NCBI GenBank assembly: GCA_964434935.1
Contig: CAYSWS010000009.1
Location: 1-42,915, forward strand
Length of the DNA: 42,915 bases
Direction of reading: 5' to 3'
Source of the DNA: CAYSWS01 sp964434935
GTDB lineage: Bacteria; Patescibacteriota; WWE3; UBA101185; UBA10185
Below are positions 1-7,825 of the stretch, in pieces. How positions within the stretch are numbered: position 1 is the stretch's first letter; each line of letters begins with the position of its first letter. Both the position numbers and the translations under genes were made by a program. The notes below the pieces were generated by a model. The model was not told the DNA's origin, ran no database searches, and saw only the letters and a program-made list of their open reading frames with translations.

Positions 1-49
1 ATTGGCAGCTGCTTTAGATGAGGTCTTGTTGTCTTAGTTTTTAACACCT

Positions 50-125
50 TGGTCGGGGTGGCCGGACTCGAACCGGCGACCTCGCGAACCCGAATCGCGC
101 GCTCTACCTACTGAGCCACACCCCG
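50..125 (-). tRNA. tRNA-Pro (anticodon CGG)
   Basis: Read on the minus strand this folds as a full cloverleaf. The acceptor stem CGGGGTG pairs with CACCCCG. The D-arm holds GCTCAGTAGGTAGAGC, the anticodon stem is CGCGA/TCGCG around the loop TTCGGGT, and the T-arm holds GGTTCGAGTCC. Anticodon CGG reads proline codon CCG. The discriminator A at 53 is followed by a genome-encoded CCA (52-50). The acceptor and T-arm sequences are almost the same as those of the tRNA-Pro(GGG) at 14422-14498. Bases 1-49, downstream of it, show no recognisable gene. Confidence 0.95.
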
Positions 126-203
126 CAGATATAAAAATACAGCAAAACAAAACGTAAACTAAATATATTACATAAAAGCTATATAACAAGCAAAGAAAAA
201 TTA

Positions 204-215
204 TATAATGAATAT
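204..215 (+). promoter_or_regulatory. -10 box TATAAT six bases before the start at 216
   Basis: TATAAT occupies 204-209 and the ATG begins at 216, leaving 6 bases. Transcription would start at or next to the ATG, so a leaderless mRNA is predicted. No Shine-Dalgarno is present. Confidence 0.6.
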
Positions 216-764
216 ATGCTTTATCTACTGCTCAAGGTTATTTGGCTGGGACTACCCGGTGCCGTAGCCATCTTAACACCCCCGCTGGCCTTTAGGCTCT
301 TTCCCCGATTAACCTTGCCGTTGGATTTAAAAAAGAAATATAAAGGAAAAAGGATATTTGGCTGGGAGAAGACGGTGAGCTGGATGATCACGGGCTTGAT
401 TTTTGCCCACCTGACGTATATCTTTCAAAGCTTTATCATCATTAGGGATCCCAGCGCCTTATTTTATGATATAAAGCCAAGCCTGCTGGAACTACCTTGG
501 TATTACGGGTTGGCCATTGGCTTGGGCTCGTTAAGTTTTGATGTGGTGAAAAGCTTTTTCAAGCGACAAAAGGGTATAAAACCCAGACATCCCTGGTTTC
601 CCTGGGACCAGATATCTTGGATCATTGGTGTGGTGACTGTTCAAAGCCTCTTTTTTTATACCGGCCTCTACTTTGTTACGCTCTCTTTTATTGCCGGTAT
701 AATTCTTCACTTGCTGGTGGAGATGTTCAGGCGCTTTATAAAGGCTGAAGAATCGATAATATAG
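216..764 (+). CDS. CarS-like CDP-alcohol-lipid synthase family membrane protein
   Basis: A 182-residue integral membrane protein with about five hydrophobic helices. The diagnostic stretch lies at about residues 106-134: SFDVVKSFFKRQKGIKP followed by PWFPWDQ. This matches the cytosolic signature of the CarS family (PF01864; archaeal CDP-archaeol synthase and bacterial relatives), in which Asp and Lys residues bind CTP and metal. The family condenses CTP with a phosphorylated lipid at the membrane. In a bacterium the natural substrate is unknown; phosphatidic acid or a polyprenyl-linked lipid are possibilities (inference). It converges on the small gene ending at 766. Family assignment is fairly secure, substrate is not. 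Confidence 0.7.
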   Translation: MLYLLLKVIWLGLPGAVAILTPPLAFRLFPRLTLPLDLKKKYKGKRIFGWEKTVSWMITGLIFAHLTYIFQSFIIIRDPSALFYDIKPSLLELPWYYGLAIGLGSLSFDVVKSFFKRQKGIKPRHPWFPWDQISWIIGVVTVQSLFFYTGLYFVTLSFIAGIILHLLVEMFRRFIKAEESII

Positions 765-765
765 T

Positions 766-975
766 CTATTTGAAAGATTCGAACTTAGCCTCCACACTTT
801 TTAGGATCTCATTTTCCATTTTTAGTCGATAGATCTCGGCCCCTGACACGAGTTTTTGGTATTTTACTCCCAGACAAAACCCTATGAAAGGCATGGAAAT
901 GAATAAAACTAAAGCTATGCCTTTGGAAAGAGGCGTAACCTTGTGTAGTTCGAACCTTTTCTTGTGAAACAGCAT
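766..975 (-). CDS. small single-pass membrane protein, unknown
   Basis: A 69-residue protein with a basic N terminus, one hydrophobic helix at about residues 18-38, and a short charged helix with heptad-like spacing at the C terminus. That layout resembles small divisome or anchor proteins, but no family is recognised. Support for it being real comes from a perfect -10 box six bases before the ATG and from the snug convergent spacing (1 base) with the CarS-like gene. The lack of any domain keeps confidence moderate. Confidence 0.5.
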   Translation of the reverse strand: MLFHKKRFELHKVTPLSKGIALVLFISMPFIGFCLGVKYQKLVSGAEIYRLKMENEILKSVEAKFESFK

Positions 976-987
976 ATTTAAATTATA
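976..987 (-). promoter_or_regulatory. -10 box for the gene starting at 975 (minus)
   Basis: On the minus strand TATAAT (987-982) is followed by six bases and then ATG at 975. This predicts a leaderless transcript. Confidence 0.55.
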
Positions 988-1025
988 TTACATGTGACAG
1001 AGTATTTGAATTCACCGCCAAGATA

Positions 1026-2216
1026 ATGAATAATGGAACTATGCCTGAATCTCATGAAATTTCATCCATGTCCAGAGATGAGTTGTTCGAAGCAGCCAAG
1101 AGCGGTGAGCAGTCACCGGAGATTAGGCATGAAGTTGAGGCTAGGGCAAAAAATGCCGAGGAGATCATGGAAGTTTATAACGGTACCTTGGAAGGAAATG
1201 GCGAGAGAGTGGCGATTTCCAGAAATCTTCTTAATAAAGCCATCAGCGAATCAGGTATAAAAGGAGGGAATTTGGGTTTTGCCTTTGAGATAGAAGGAAA
1301 ATGGCTGGATTTTGATAAAGTGAGCGGAGAACAAAAATCCGGAGAGAAACCGCAGGTGTGGGTAAAACCGGTTCTAGATACAAAAGAGGGTTTATTCAAG
1401 CAAACAAAAGAGAAAACAGACGAAGTGCTAGTTATTTCCCGCTTGAACAATTCAAAAACTGAAGGGGGCTCATGTATTGCTGTTGGTTTAGTGAAGCAAA
1501 AGGATGGGATTCCTCAGACAGGAGAGCGAGATCAGGGCTTTTACGCACTATTAACCGAAAAAGACTATCAGGAAATAGTCCAGCTCTCGCGTGAAGAGTT
1601 GGGGAAAAAATATCCCGGAGATCCGGTCAAGCGCATGTTGAAAGAATTCTTAACCGGAGAATCAACTATAGAAAAACATAGAAAAAGATTTAAGTGGTGG
1701 ACGGGCCAGGAATATAAAAGGTATTGGAAGAATAGGGACCAAAAGATAGAGCATACGCAGCAGAGATGGAGAACAACGGAGCATTTAAAACAAGGTTTTA
1801 TGGAAAGGATGCAGGAGGATTATCAGGAACTTATGCAAGACACAGTGAAAAAGAATGATGAGGTGTTCGATGAAGTAGAGGCTAGACAAGCGGAGAGGGA
1901 CGAGAGTCTGGGGGTTGAAGCTGAGAAGACAAAAAGTACGGTGTTTGAGGTTGAAGATGAGCCGGAGGAAGAAGAAATGACCATCTCTGAACTTGCAGAA
2001 AAAGAATTGCAAGGTAAGGAGGATTTGATCATGCCCGGAGTCAAGTTCATGGAAACTATGTTAAACGATTATAAAGTGTGCAAACTTAAAAGAAACGAAA
2101 AGGTAGCGTTGTTTCTCAGGAAAAAGTTAGAGGAAAGTGATTGTCCCGACCATAGGTTATTAAATATAGATCTGGAAGTTGCGGAGGAACTAGCCAAAAA
2201 TGATAGAGCAGACTAA
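1026..2216 (+). CDS. hypothetical charged protein, 396 aa
   Basis: No family recognised. The protein is soluble and highly charged, with no signal peptide or membrane segment. Residues 1-50 look helical. Residues about 60-190 alternate hydrophobic and polar residues like a globular alpha/beta domain, with a GGSCIAVGLV strand-like segment near residue 150. Residues about 220-330 are rich in Glu, Lys, Arg and Gln and probably form extended helices, including an acidic EDEPEEEEM patch. The last 70 residues form another small helical region. The stop overlaps the start of the next gene by 17 bp, so the two are probably translated together. No clear -10 box or Shine-Dalgarno precedes the chosen ATG. 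Confidence 0.7.
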   Translation: MNNGTMPESHEISSMSRDELFEAAKSGEQSPEIRHEVEARAKNAEEIMEVYNGTLEGNGERVAISRNLLNKAISESGIKGGNLGFAFEIEGKWLDFDKVSGEQKSGEKPQVWVKPVLDTKEGLFKQTKEKTDEVLVISRLNNSKTEGGSCIAVGLVKQKDGIPQTGERDQGFYALLTEKDYQEIVQLSREELGKKYPGDPVKRMLKEFLTGESTIEKHRKRFKWWTGQEYKRYWKNRDQKIEHTQQRWRTTEHLKQGFMERMQEDYQELMQDTVKKNDEVFDEVEARQAERDESLGVEAEKTKSTVFEVEDEPEEEEMTISELAEKELQGKEDLIMPGVKFMETMLNDYKVCKLKRNEKVALFLRKKLEESDCPDHRLLNIDLEVAEELAKNDRAD

Positions 2217-2517
2217 AAAACAAAAATATATAGGCATGATCAAGGCAGTAAAAAGCGATGCCTCTATGGCTGAAAGTGCCATAAAGTTCATTGAGTCCTA
2301 TGACGGCAACAACACAGATGATTTTGAGGCCTTAGTAGCTAACGTCATAACCACTTTGCTGGAATTCGAAGATGCCAAGATCAGGGCCGAGGGCTATGAT
2401 AAGCTGATGGAGATCAGAGGAGATTTTCAGAAACAAATGAATGTGCTCAAAAGCGGGTACAGGGACATTGAAGCGGGTAAGCTTCCCACAGCACCTCCGG
2501 TCAGTGCCAATCTTTAA
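2200..2517 (+). CDS. hypothetical helical protein, 105 aa
   Basis: A 105-residue, mostly helical, acidic protein with no recognised family. Its ATG lies inside the end of the preceding gene (17 bp overlap), with GGAGG about 12 bases upstream. Translational coupling with the 396-residue protein is therefore likely and the two probably act together. A Pro/Ala-rich tail ends the protein. The 3' end overlaps by 17 bp, tail to tail, with the glycosyltransferase gene on the other strand. Confidence 0.65.
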   Translation: MIEQTKKQKYIGMIKAVKSDASMAESAIKFIESYDGNNTDDFEALVANVITTLLEFEDAKIRAEGYDKLMEIRGDFQKQMNVLKSGYRDIEAGKLPTAPPVSANL

Positions 2518-4045
2518 AGTAGAGATAAACTGTGTTCTTGTCTTTCCAGAAATTTAAGGGATACATGACTTTATACGAGTCTTCCAAGCTGTAATCTGTG
2601 CCGTAGTTTTGCTGAGAGGGGTCATCATAGGTAAATTTATAGATCTCAGGTTCATCAGTTTCCGGATATTTATATCTCCAGAGATCCGAGGCCACTATTT
2701 GCCGCGGTTCTATGTTTTGCGAACTTAGCAAGCTTTCTGCCTTTTGATAAACATAATTGTTGGTTTTGATGTAATCGGCGGAAAAATTGTATGAGTAAAA
2801 GGCAGTAATAAATATCCAAAACACGGCTGCGGGAAAGTTTATGGTAATTTTGGGTTTTAAGGTAAAGATCCAAAGTAGTGCTAATGGCAGCAGAGGAAGC
2901 AAATAGCGGTCGTAGACTTTAGGGGAGATGACCAAAATGCCAAAATAAATGCCGGTGAGCCAAAAATATTGGTTGGCCAGGCGCAGTTTATTTTTTTCGA
3001 ACAGGAACACGGCCAAAGTGCCGCTTAAAGCTAACTTAGATACCCATTCCCACAGAGCATAGATGAGTCCGGCTCCGGCAAAGCTTGTTTTCATGCCGTG
3101 GAGATTTTCGACAAAAAAGCCTTTTTGGGCCACGGTGTATTTGAAAAAGAAGATGTGCTCGTTGATCCAGCCGATATTTTTAAATAATATTTCACCTGCG
3201 ATCAATATTAGGCATGTTAAAAAAACGGTCACAAAAATATCTTGTTTCTTCATGAGAGAAATTCTTTGTCCAACATAAAAGATGAAGGCGGGCAGGAGAA
3301 ATTGCACTAGCGTTATGCCAATCGACCAAAATAAGGAAAAAACATAGCGGAAGTAGAAAATATTGCTAAAATTTAGTCTTGATTCCAGCATAACGGCGGG
3401 TTTGGGGAAGAAAACAAGATGGTAAAGACCTATGAGCAAGAACGTAGCCAGCAGAACGGCTCCAGTCTTGAACTTTTTATTCAGCAAGAACCAAAAGGCA
3501 TACCCCAAGGGCAGAATAAATCCCAGTTGTCTGGTGAAGTAGCTTAGGATAGTGAAAAATATTCCTAGCCCGATATTTTTTAACGAAGAATATTTTATGG
3601 CCGCATTAAAAAAGTATATGGCGGCTAAAAACCAGAGCAAAAAATAGTTGTCGGTCATAAATCCCCAGGTGGTGAAAACAAAAAGAGGACAAGTACCAAG
3701 TAAAAGAGAAGTAAGGGCTGCGTTGAGGGGGGAGAGGCCGCAATCTCGCACCAGGATCTTTTGTAGCAGGTAGAGGCAGAGCACGGAAACAGCCAAAGTT
3801 AGTATGGGCAAGTTGTTGATGCCGAAAAACAAAGAAAAAACCGCTGCTAGCAGACCGGTCGAATAAAAAGTGGGTGTGGTCAGGGGATGGGTTTTAAAAT
3901 TACCGTGTAAAAAATTATCAACATTGTAGTAGTAAGCCCACTCATCATTTTGCCAATATCTAATAGTATGCGCTACAGGCACAAGGACGAGAAATATCAG
4001 TAAAAAAAGTAATTCTACCTTATATTTCTTAACAATATCTGGCAT
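2501..4045 (-). CDS. GT-C family glycosyltransferase (ArnT/PMT/GT39-like)
   Basis: About 514 residues with 11-13 hydrophobic helices. The first extracytoplasmic loop carries NDEWAYYYNVDNFL, the acidic motif typical of GT-C enzymes that take sugar from a polyprenyl-phosphate donor, here similar to ArnT/PMT-type GT39. It is followed by a soluble C-terminal region from about residue 440. Expected role: transfer of a lipid-linked sugar to protein or glycolipid on the outer face of the membrane. The acceptor is unknown. I place the start at the ATG at 4045 rather than the TTG just upstream, because a TATAAT box sits seven bases before that ATG. Confidence 0.75.
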   Translation of the reverse strand: MPDIVKKYKVELLFLLIFLVLVPVAHTIRYWQNDEWAYYYNVDNFLHGNFKTHPLTTPTFYSTGLLAAVFSLFFGINNLPILTLAVSVLCLYLLQKILVRDCGLSPLNAALTSLLLGTCPLFVFTTWGFMTDNYFLLWFLAAIYFFNAAIKYSSLKNIGLGIFFTILSYFTRQLGFILPLGYAFWFLLNKKFKTGAVLLATFLLIGLYHLVFFPKPAVMLESRLNFSNIFYFRYVFSLFWSIGITLVQFLLPAFIFYVGQRISLMKKQDIFVTVFLTCLILIAGEILFKNIGWINEHIFFFKYTVAQKGFFVENLHGMKTSFAGAGLIYALWEWVSKLALSGTLAVFLFEKNKLRLANQYFWLTGIYFGILVISPKVYDRYLLPLLPLALLWIFTLKPKITINFPAAVFWIFITAFYSYNFSADYIKTNNYVYQKAESLLSSQNIEPRQIVASDLWRYKYPETDEPEIYKFTYDDPSQQNYGTDYSLEDSYKVMYPLNFWKDKNTVYLYFKDWH

Positions 4046-4058
4046 CAAGGTAATTATA
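4046..4058 (-). promoter_or_regulatory. -10 box for the glycosyltransferase at 4045 (minus)
   Basis: TATAAT on the minus strand (4058-4053), then seven bases, then ATG at 4045. Predicts a leaderless mRNA and decides against the in-frame TTG at 4048. Confidence 0.55.
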
Positions 4059-4084
4059 GTATGAAATGCAGGCTGCTTGAGTGG

Positions 4085-5308
4085 CTATTCGTATCTGAGA
4101 GCTTCGATGGGCTGCAGTTTGGAGGCTCTCTGGGCCGGGTACCAGCCAAAAATGATGCCTATGACACAGGAGACAGCCACGGCCAGACCGATGGATTCGT
4201 AAGCGATGATCTGTGGCAAACCCATACGTTTGGTAAGGAACATGGATATTAGAACGCCTACGGCTACGCCGATAATACCGCCCACCACGGTGAGGATAAT
4301 GGCTTCGATGAGAAATTGGGAAGTGATGCTTCTTCTTTTGGCGCCCAAGGCTTTTCTGATACCGATCTCTTTGGTCCTTTCCGTCACGGTAACCAGCATA
4401 ATGTTCATGATACCGATGCCGCCTACTACCAGGGAAATAGCGGCAATGCCTGTCAGCAAAGTCGTAAATGTTCCGGTGACCTCACTGACCGTAGCCAGAA
4501 GCTCACTGGAAGAAAAGATGGAAAAATCAGCGTCGGCCGGGTTCTTGATCCTATGCAGCTCCAGCAAGTAGTATCCAAGCTGATTTTCAGCCGCGTCCGC
4601 GTCGTCGGCATTTTTGGTGTTCACATAAATAGCACTCACATGATTGACACCAAATAACCCCCTTTGTGCGGTAGTCAGCGGAACATAAACAGTTTCATCC
4701 GTGTTAAATCTTCCCGTCGAACCTTTTTCTGCGGTCACGCCGACCACCGTAAAGGAAGTACCGTTGATCTTGATAGTTTGTCCTAAAGGATTTACTCCGG
4801 GGCCAAAAAGATCAGTGACAACGGCGGGGCCAAGAACCGCTACTTTATTAAGAAGCTCTACATCACTTTGGGTAATAACCGAGCCGCTTTCAATGTCAAT
4901 GTTTCTGATGCTGAAAAAATCGGGCGTAACGCCATTGACGGACACACTTGAATTATTCCTCTCATAAGCCACTTGAGCGTTGGATGAATATTCCGCCGCT
5001 ACCTCGTCAATAGTGGTGATCCTATCCTCGTTAGCAATAGCCTGAGCATCGGCGTATGTAAGAGTTGAGGCAGAACCTCCTCCTCCCCTTAAGAAACCTT
5101 CAGATTCAGAACCCGGGGTAATGGTCAGCATGTTCGAACCAAGCGCTGAGATCCTCTCCACCGTGCTTTGCTGGGCCGCTTTTCCCAACGTCATGAGGGC
5201 AATGACGGAACCGATGCCTATGATTATGCCCAGCACGGACAAAGCAGTTCTCATTTTGTTGGTTTTGAGCACATCTATGCTCTCTGCCATGAGCTCAACA
5301 ATGGTCAT
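4085..5308 (-). CDS. MacB-type ABC transporter permease (FtsX domain)
   Basis: A 407-residue permease with the MacB/LolC layout: an N-terminal transmembrane helix after a short cytoplasmic segment (about 15-40), a large extracytoplasmic MacB_PCD domain (about 45-240), then three helices in the FtsX domain (about 280-400) with the conserved KEIGIRKALGAKRR coupling segment. It should work with the ATPase encoded just upstream; the two genes overlap by 4 bp. Together with the adaptor protein it makes a tripartite-like pump. Whether it moves peptides, lipids or drugs cannot be read from sequence. It is the last gene of the minus-strand operon. Confidence 0.9.
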   Translation of the reverse strand: MTIVELMAESIDVLKTNKMRTALSVLGIIIGIGSVIALMTLGKAAQQSTVERISALGSNMLTITPGSESEGFLRGGGGSASTLTYADAQAIANEDRITTIDEVAAEYSSNAQVAYERNNSSVSVNGVTPDFFSIRNIDIESGSVITQSDVELLNKVAVLGPAVVTDLFGPGVNPLGQTIKINGTSFTVVGVTAEKGSTGRFNTDETVYVPLTTAQRGLFGVNHVSAIYVNTKNADDADAAENQLGYYLLELHRIKNPADADFSIFSSSELLATVSEVTGTFTTLLTGIAAISLVVGGIGIMNIMLVTVTERTKEIGIRKALGAKRRSITSQFLIEAIILTVVGGIIGVAVGVLISMFLTKRMGLPQIIAYESIGLAVAVSCVIGIIFGWYPAQRASKLQPIEALRYE

Positions 5309-5982
5309 TTCCTTTTTTCCTCCTTGATAATTTTTCCGTCTACTAAAGTGATGATCCTTTTGGTTCTTTCAGCTATCTCATCCTCATGCGTAATAACAAT
5401 TATGGTGTGTCCTTTTTTGTTCAAGTCTTCGAAAACATCCATGATCTCGCTGCTTTGCTTGGTGGGTAGGTTTCCGGTAGGCTCGTCGGCTAAAATGATG
5501 GAAGGGTTCATGGCCAGCGCCCGGGCGATAGCCACTCTTTGTTTTTGTCCACCGGAAAGTTGATTGGGGTAGTTTTCCAGTTTATCTCCCATATCCAAAG
5601 ATTCCAGGATAGACACAGCCGTCTCTCTTCTTTTATTTTTTTCTACTCCGGCATAGGCCATGGGTAAGATCACATTTTTTAAGGCGGATGTTCTGGGCAA
5701 AAGATTGTAGGACTGGAAAACAAAACCTATTTCCCTGTTCCTGATCTCCGCCAGCTGGTCATCCTTCATATGTTCGATGTTGGTGCCGTTGATGGCATAG
5801 GTGCCCGAGGTGGGCACATCTAAAGCCCCAAGTATGTGCATGAGCGTGGATTTGCCGGAGCCGGATGGGCCCACAATGGACACCATCTCCCCCTTATCTA
5901 CACTAAAAGTTACACCGTTTAGGGCTTTGGTTTCTATCTCTCCTGTCTTATATATTTTTGTGACATTTTTTATGGAAAGCAT
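5305..5982 (-). CDS. MacB/LolD-type ABC transporter ATPase
   Basis: A 225-residue nucleotide-binding subunit. Walker A is GPSGSGKST (about residues 38-46), the Q-loop is FQSYNLLPR, the signature is LSGGQKQRVAIARAL, Walker B is ILADEPTGNL and the switch His is in VITHE. It powers the permease encoded 3' of it (4-bp ATGA overlap). The D-loop reads NLPTKQ where MacB/LolD members usually have NLD. Related variants may be common in this lineage, so this may not affect activity. It starts 9 bases after the adaptor gene ends. Confidence 0.93.
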   Translation of the reverse strand: MLSIKNVTKIYKTGEIETKALNGVTFSVDKGEMVSIVGPSGSGKSTLMHILGALDVPTSGTYAINGTNIEHMKDDQLAEIRNREIGFVFQSYNLLPRTSALKNVILPMAYAGVEKNKRRETAVSILESLDMGDKLENYPNQLSGGQKQRVAIARALAMNPSIILADEPTGNLPTKQSSEIMDVFEDLNKKGHTIIVITHEDEIAERTKRIITLVDGKIIKEEKRK

Positions 5983-5991
5983 GCCTCACCT

Positions 5992-7224
5992 TTATCTGAT
6001 AAACATTCCCGGTCCCCTAAACTCTCCTCTTTGATTTTGCTGTTGAGCTTCCGTGAAACCGGTGGTAGGCAGAGAGCTTACAACTACTTTGTCGCCTTCG
6101 TTGAGGCCGGATATTATTTCAGTATTTCTGCCGTCAGATATACCTATTTTCACCTCAACCCTTTTCTCAGTGCCGTTCTCGAGCACGGTCACGTAAGTGT
6201 TCTGCCTTTCCGAGGTGACGGCTGAGGTTGGCACCATGAGCACATTCTCTTTTTCCTCTACAACTATTTGCCCATCGGCACCCATGTTGGGCAGGACCAG
6301 ATCTGAGCTGTCATCGAATCTTACAATGACGGTGTAATTGGTGACCCCGCCGGAGATGGCCCCTATTTTATCAATACCGGCTACAGTGCCGGTGAAGGTT
6401 TTTCGTTCGACACTATTTAAATTTATCAATACTTTTTGTCCTACCTTGACATTGTTGATATCTAGTTCGGTGATGTTTAGGGAAACAATAGGTGTTCCCG
6501 GTTTTTTTATGGAAGCCACGGAGGTGGATGTTCTTTCTGAGAGTGAATTAGTGATATCCATACCCTCAACTACCAGTATGTTAGCTACGGTACCGCTGTC
6601 CGGAGCTGTGATAATGGGTGATTGGGCTTGGTAAGCCAACCAGGCCTTGTTTAACGAAACTTGGGCTTGGGTGATGGAGCTTTGCTGCTGATCGTAGTTA
6701 TTTTTAGCCACCTGGTAAGCATTTTCGGCTAGTTTATAGGAGACACGCTCGTCATGAGATTGGTAGCTATTGGATTCTTTCTCGTTATCAAAAGCTTCTT
6801 GAGCGTTTATCATGGCCGATTCATCCGATAAAAGACCGGTCTTAGCGCTAGCCAAACTATTTTTAGCTGAGAGGTATGAGCCATATGCTTGAGCCAGGCT
6901 TTCCTCACCGTCAGCATTCAAGGTTATTTCCATGATCTTTTGTCCCTTGGTGACCGTATCCCCCTCTTTGACAAAAACCTGCTTGACTATGCCGTTCACG
7001 CTGGTGGTGATGGGTAAAAAATTAGCAGTTTCTACTTTGCCTGAGGCGGAAATACCTGAAGTTACCGTGCCACGTGTTACTTCAGCTTCCGATTTTTGCT
7101 GCGTAGTTTGAGTCGTATCGGACGTGCTAAATATCTTTTTGCCGGCAAATGCCGCTACGACTATTAATAATACGGCTATAAGGATGATCTTGCGCTTTTT
7201 GAAAAAACCTATAAGACGATGCAT
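5992..7224 (-). CDS. MacA-like efflux periplasmic adaptor (HlyD/RND MFP family)
   Basis: A 410-residue adaptor. A basic N terminus and one membrane helix (about 12-30) are followed by the first half of a lipoyl/barrel-sandwich domain with VKEGDTVTKGQKIMEI, a helical hairpin (about 105-195), the second half of the sandwich domain, a beta-barrel with GLNEGDKVVV near the end, and a Gln-rich tail. It is first in the MFP-ATPase-permease operon. A cell without an outer membrane would use it as an extracytoplasmic substrate-binding or assembly subunit rather than a bridge to TolC (inference). A TACGAT box sits seven bases before the ATG. Confidence 0.9.
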   Translation of the reverse strand: MHRLIGFFKKRKIILIAVLLIVVAAFAGKKIFSTSDTTQTTQQKSEAEVTRGTVTSGISASGKVETANFLPITTSVNGIVKQVFVKEGDTVTKGQKIMEITLNADGEESLAQAYGSYLSAKNSLASAKTGLLSDESAMINAQEAFDNEKESNSYQSHDERVSYKLAENAYQVAKNNYDQQQSSITQAQVSLNKAWLAYQAQSPIITAPDSGTVANILVVEGMDITNSLSERTSTSVASIKKPGTPIVSLNITELDINNVKVGQKVLINLNSVERKTFTGTVAGIDKIGAISGGVTNYTVIVRFDDSSDLVLPNMGADGQIVVEEKENVLMVPTSAVTSERQNTYVTVLENGTEKRVEVKIGISDGRNTEIISGLNEGDKVVVSSLPTTGFTEAQQQNQRGEFRGPGMFIR

Positions 7225-7237
7225 AGCACGAATCGTA
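7225..7237 (-). promoter_or_regulatory. putative -10 box for the efflux operon
   Basis: On the minus strand TACGAT (7237-7232) is followed by seven bases and the ATG at 7224. It lies just downstream of the terminator at 7270-7299, consistent with the efflux genes having their own promoter. Confidence 0.4.
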
Positions 7238-7269
7238 AAGGAGAATGCTGAGAATAAGCTGAGATTATG

Positions 7270-7299
7270 AAAAGACCCCCTGTGGTAAGGGGGTCTTTT
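7270..7299 (-). terminator. intrinsic terminator after the small secreted protein gene
   Basis: A perfect 11-bp stem: AAAAGACCCCC (7270-7280) pairs with GGGGGTCTTTT (7289-7299) around an 8-base loop. It has an A-tract and a T-tract at its edges, so it could work in either direction. Only the minus-strand gene ending at 7321 needs it. It separates the regulator/secreted-protein unit from the efflux operon. Confidence 0.85.
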
Positions 7300-7320
7300 G
7301 TGAAATAAATTTTTGACCCA

Positions 7321-7749
7321 TTACAGATCTCCTCGACTCGGGCCGCCTGCCTTGAACCCGTGTCGGCCAAAACGGAGTACTGCCGGATCTATTCCATTAT
7401 CTTGCGCCCATTGGATAAAATTCTGCCTGTCTTGTTCCCTGGATTGTTTTCTTTCTTCCATTTTGTTGATGAGTAGGATCTTTTGTTCTTCGGTAATTTT
7501 TCCCTCTGTCACTAGCTGACTAAGCCTGTCTTCCTGTCCGGTTTTCATTTCCTGCTGTCTTACCTCGTGCTGTTCTTGTACGAACTGGTCCACTTCGTCT
7601 TTGTTAAGGCTGAACCTATCGATGAACTTTTGAAAAATTAAAGGCACCCAGCTATTGTTTTCCTGGGCATAGGCTTTTTGCACGGAAAACAAACCAAGAC
7701 CTATCATTAGCATCAGCGAGAGCAGGGCCGGTAGAATTTTGTTCTTCAT
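7321..7749 (-). CDS. small secreted protein (DUF2680/Spy-like layout)
   Basis: About 142 residues with a clear signal peptide: MKNK, a hydrophobic core, then a likely cleavage after AYA. The mature protein is charged and helical, rich in Gln, Glu and Lys. It contains KITEEQKILLINKMEERK and ends with WAQDNGID, resembling the helical repeats of small clostridial/CPR secreted proteins such as DUF2680. I chose the ATG at 7749 because AGGAGG lies 11 bases upstream; the in-frame GTG at 7761 overlaps that Shine-Dalgarno. It lies between the two-component system and the efflux operon, suggesting an envelope-stress role like Spy (inference only). Confidence 0.7.
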   Translation of the reverse strand: MKNKILPALLSLMLMIGLGLFSVQKAYAQENNSWVPLIFQKFIDRFSLNKDEVDQFVQEQHEVRQQEMKTGQEDRLSQLVTEGKITEEQKILLINKMEERKQSREQDRQNFIQWAQDNGIDPAVLRFGRHGFKAGGPSRGDL

Positions 7750-7825
7750 AAAAACGGTCACCTCCTAAAAGAACTTAATAAACTTATTATTGTCGTTAGT
7801 GTAGAGAAAAATTCTGAGATAATGC

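Noticed and set aside
5305..5982. D-loop NLPTKQ in the ABC ATPase as a sign of a dead enzyme
   Set aside because: All catalytic motifs (Walker A/B, signature, switch His) are intact, and this loop may vary in the lineage; not strong enough for a finding.
7750..7761. Upstream GTG start for the small secreted protein
   Set aside because: The GTG overlaps the AGGAGG ribosome-binding site, and the ATG at 7749 has normal spacing and a better signal peptide.
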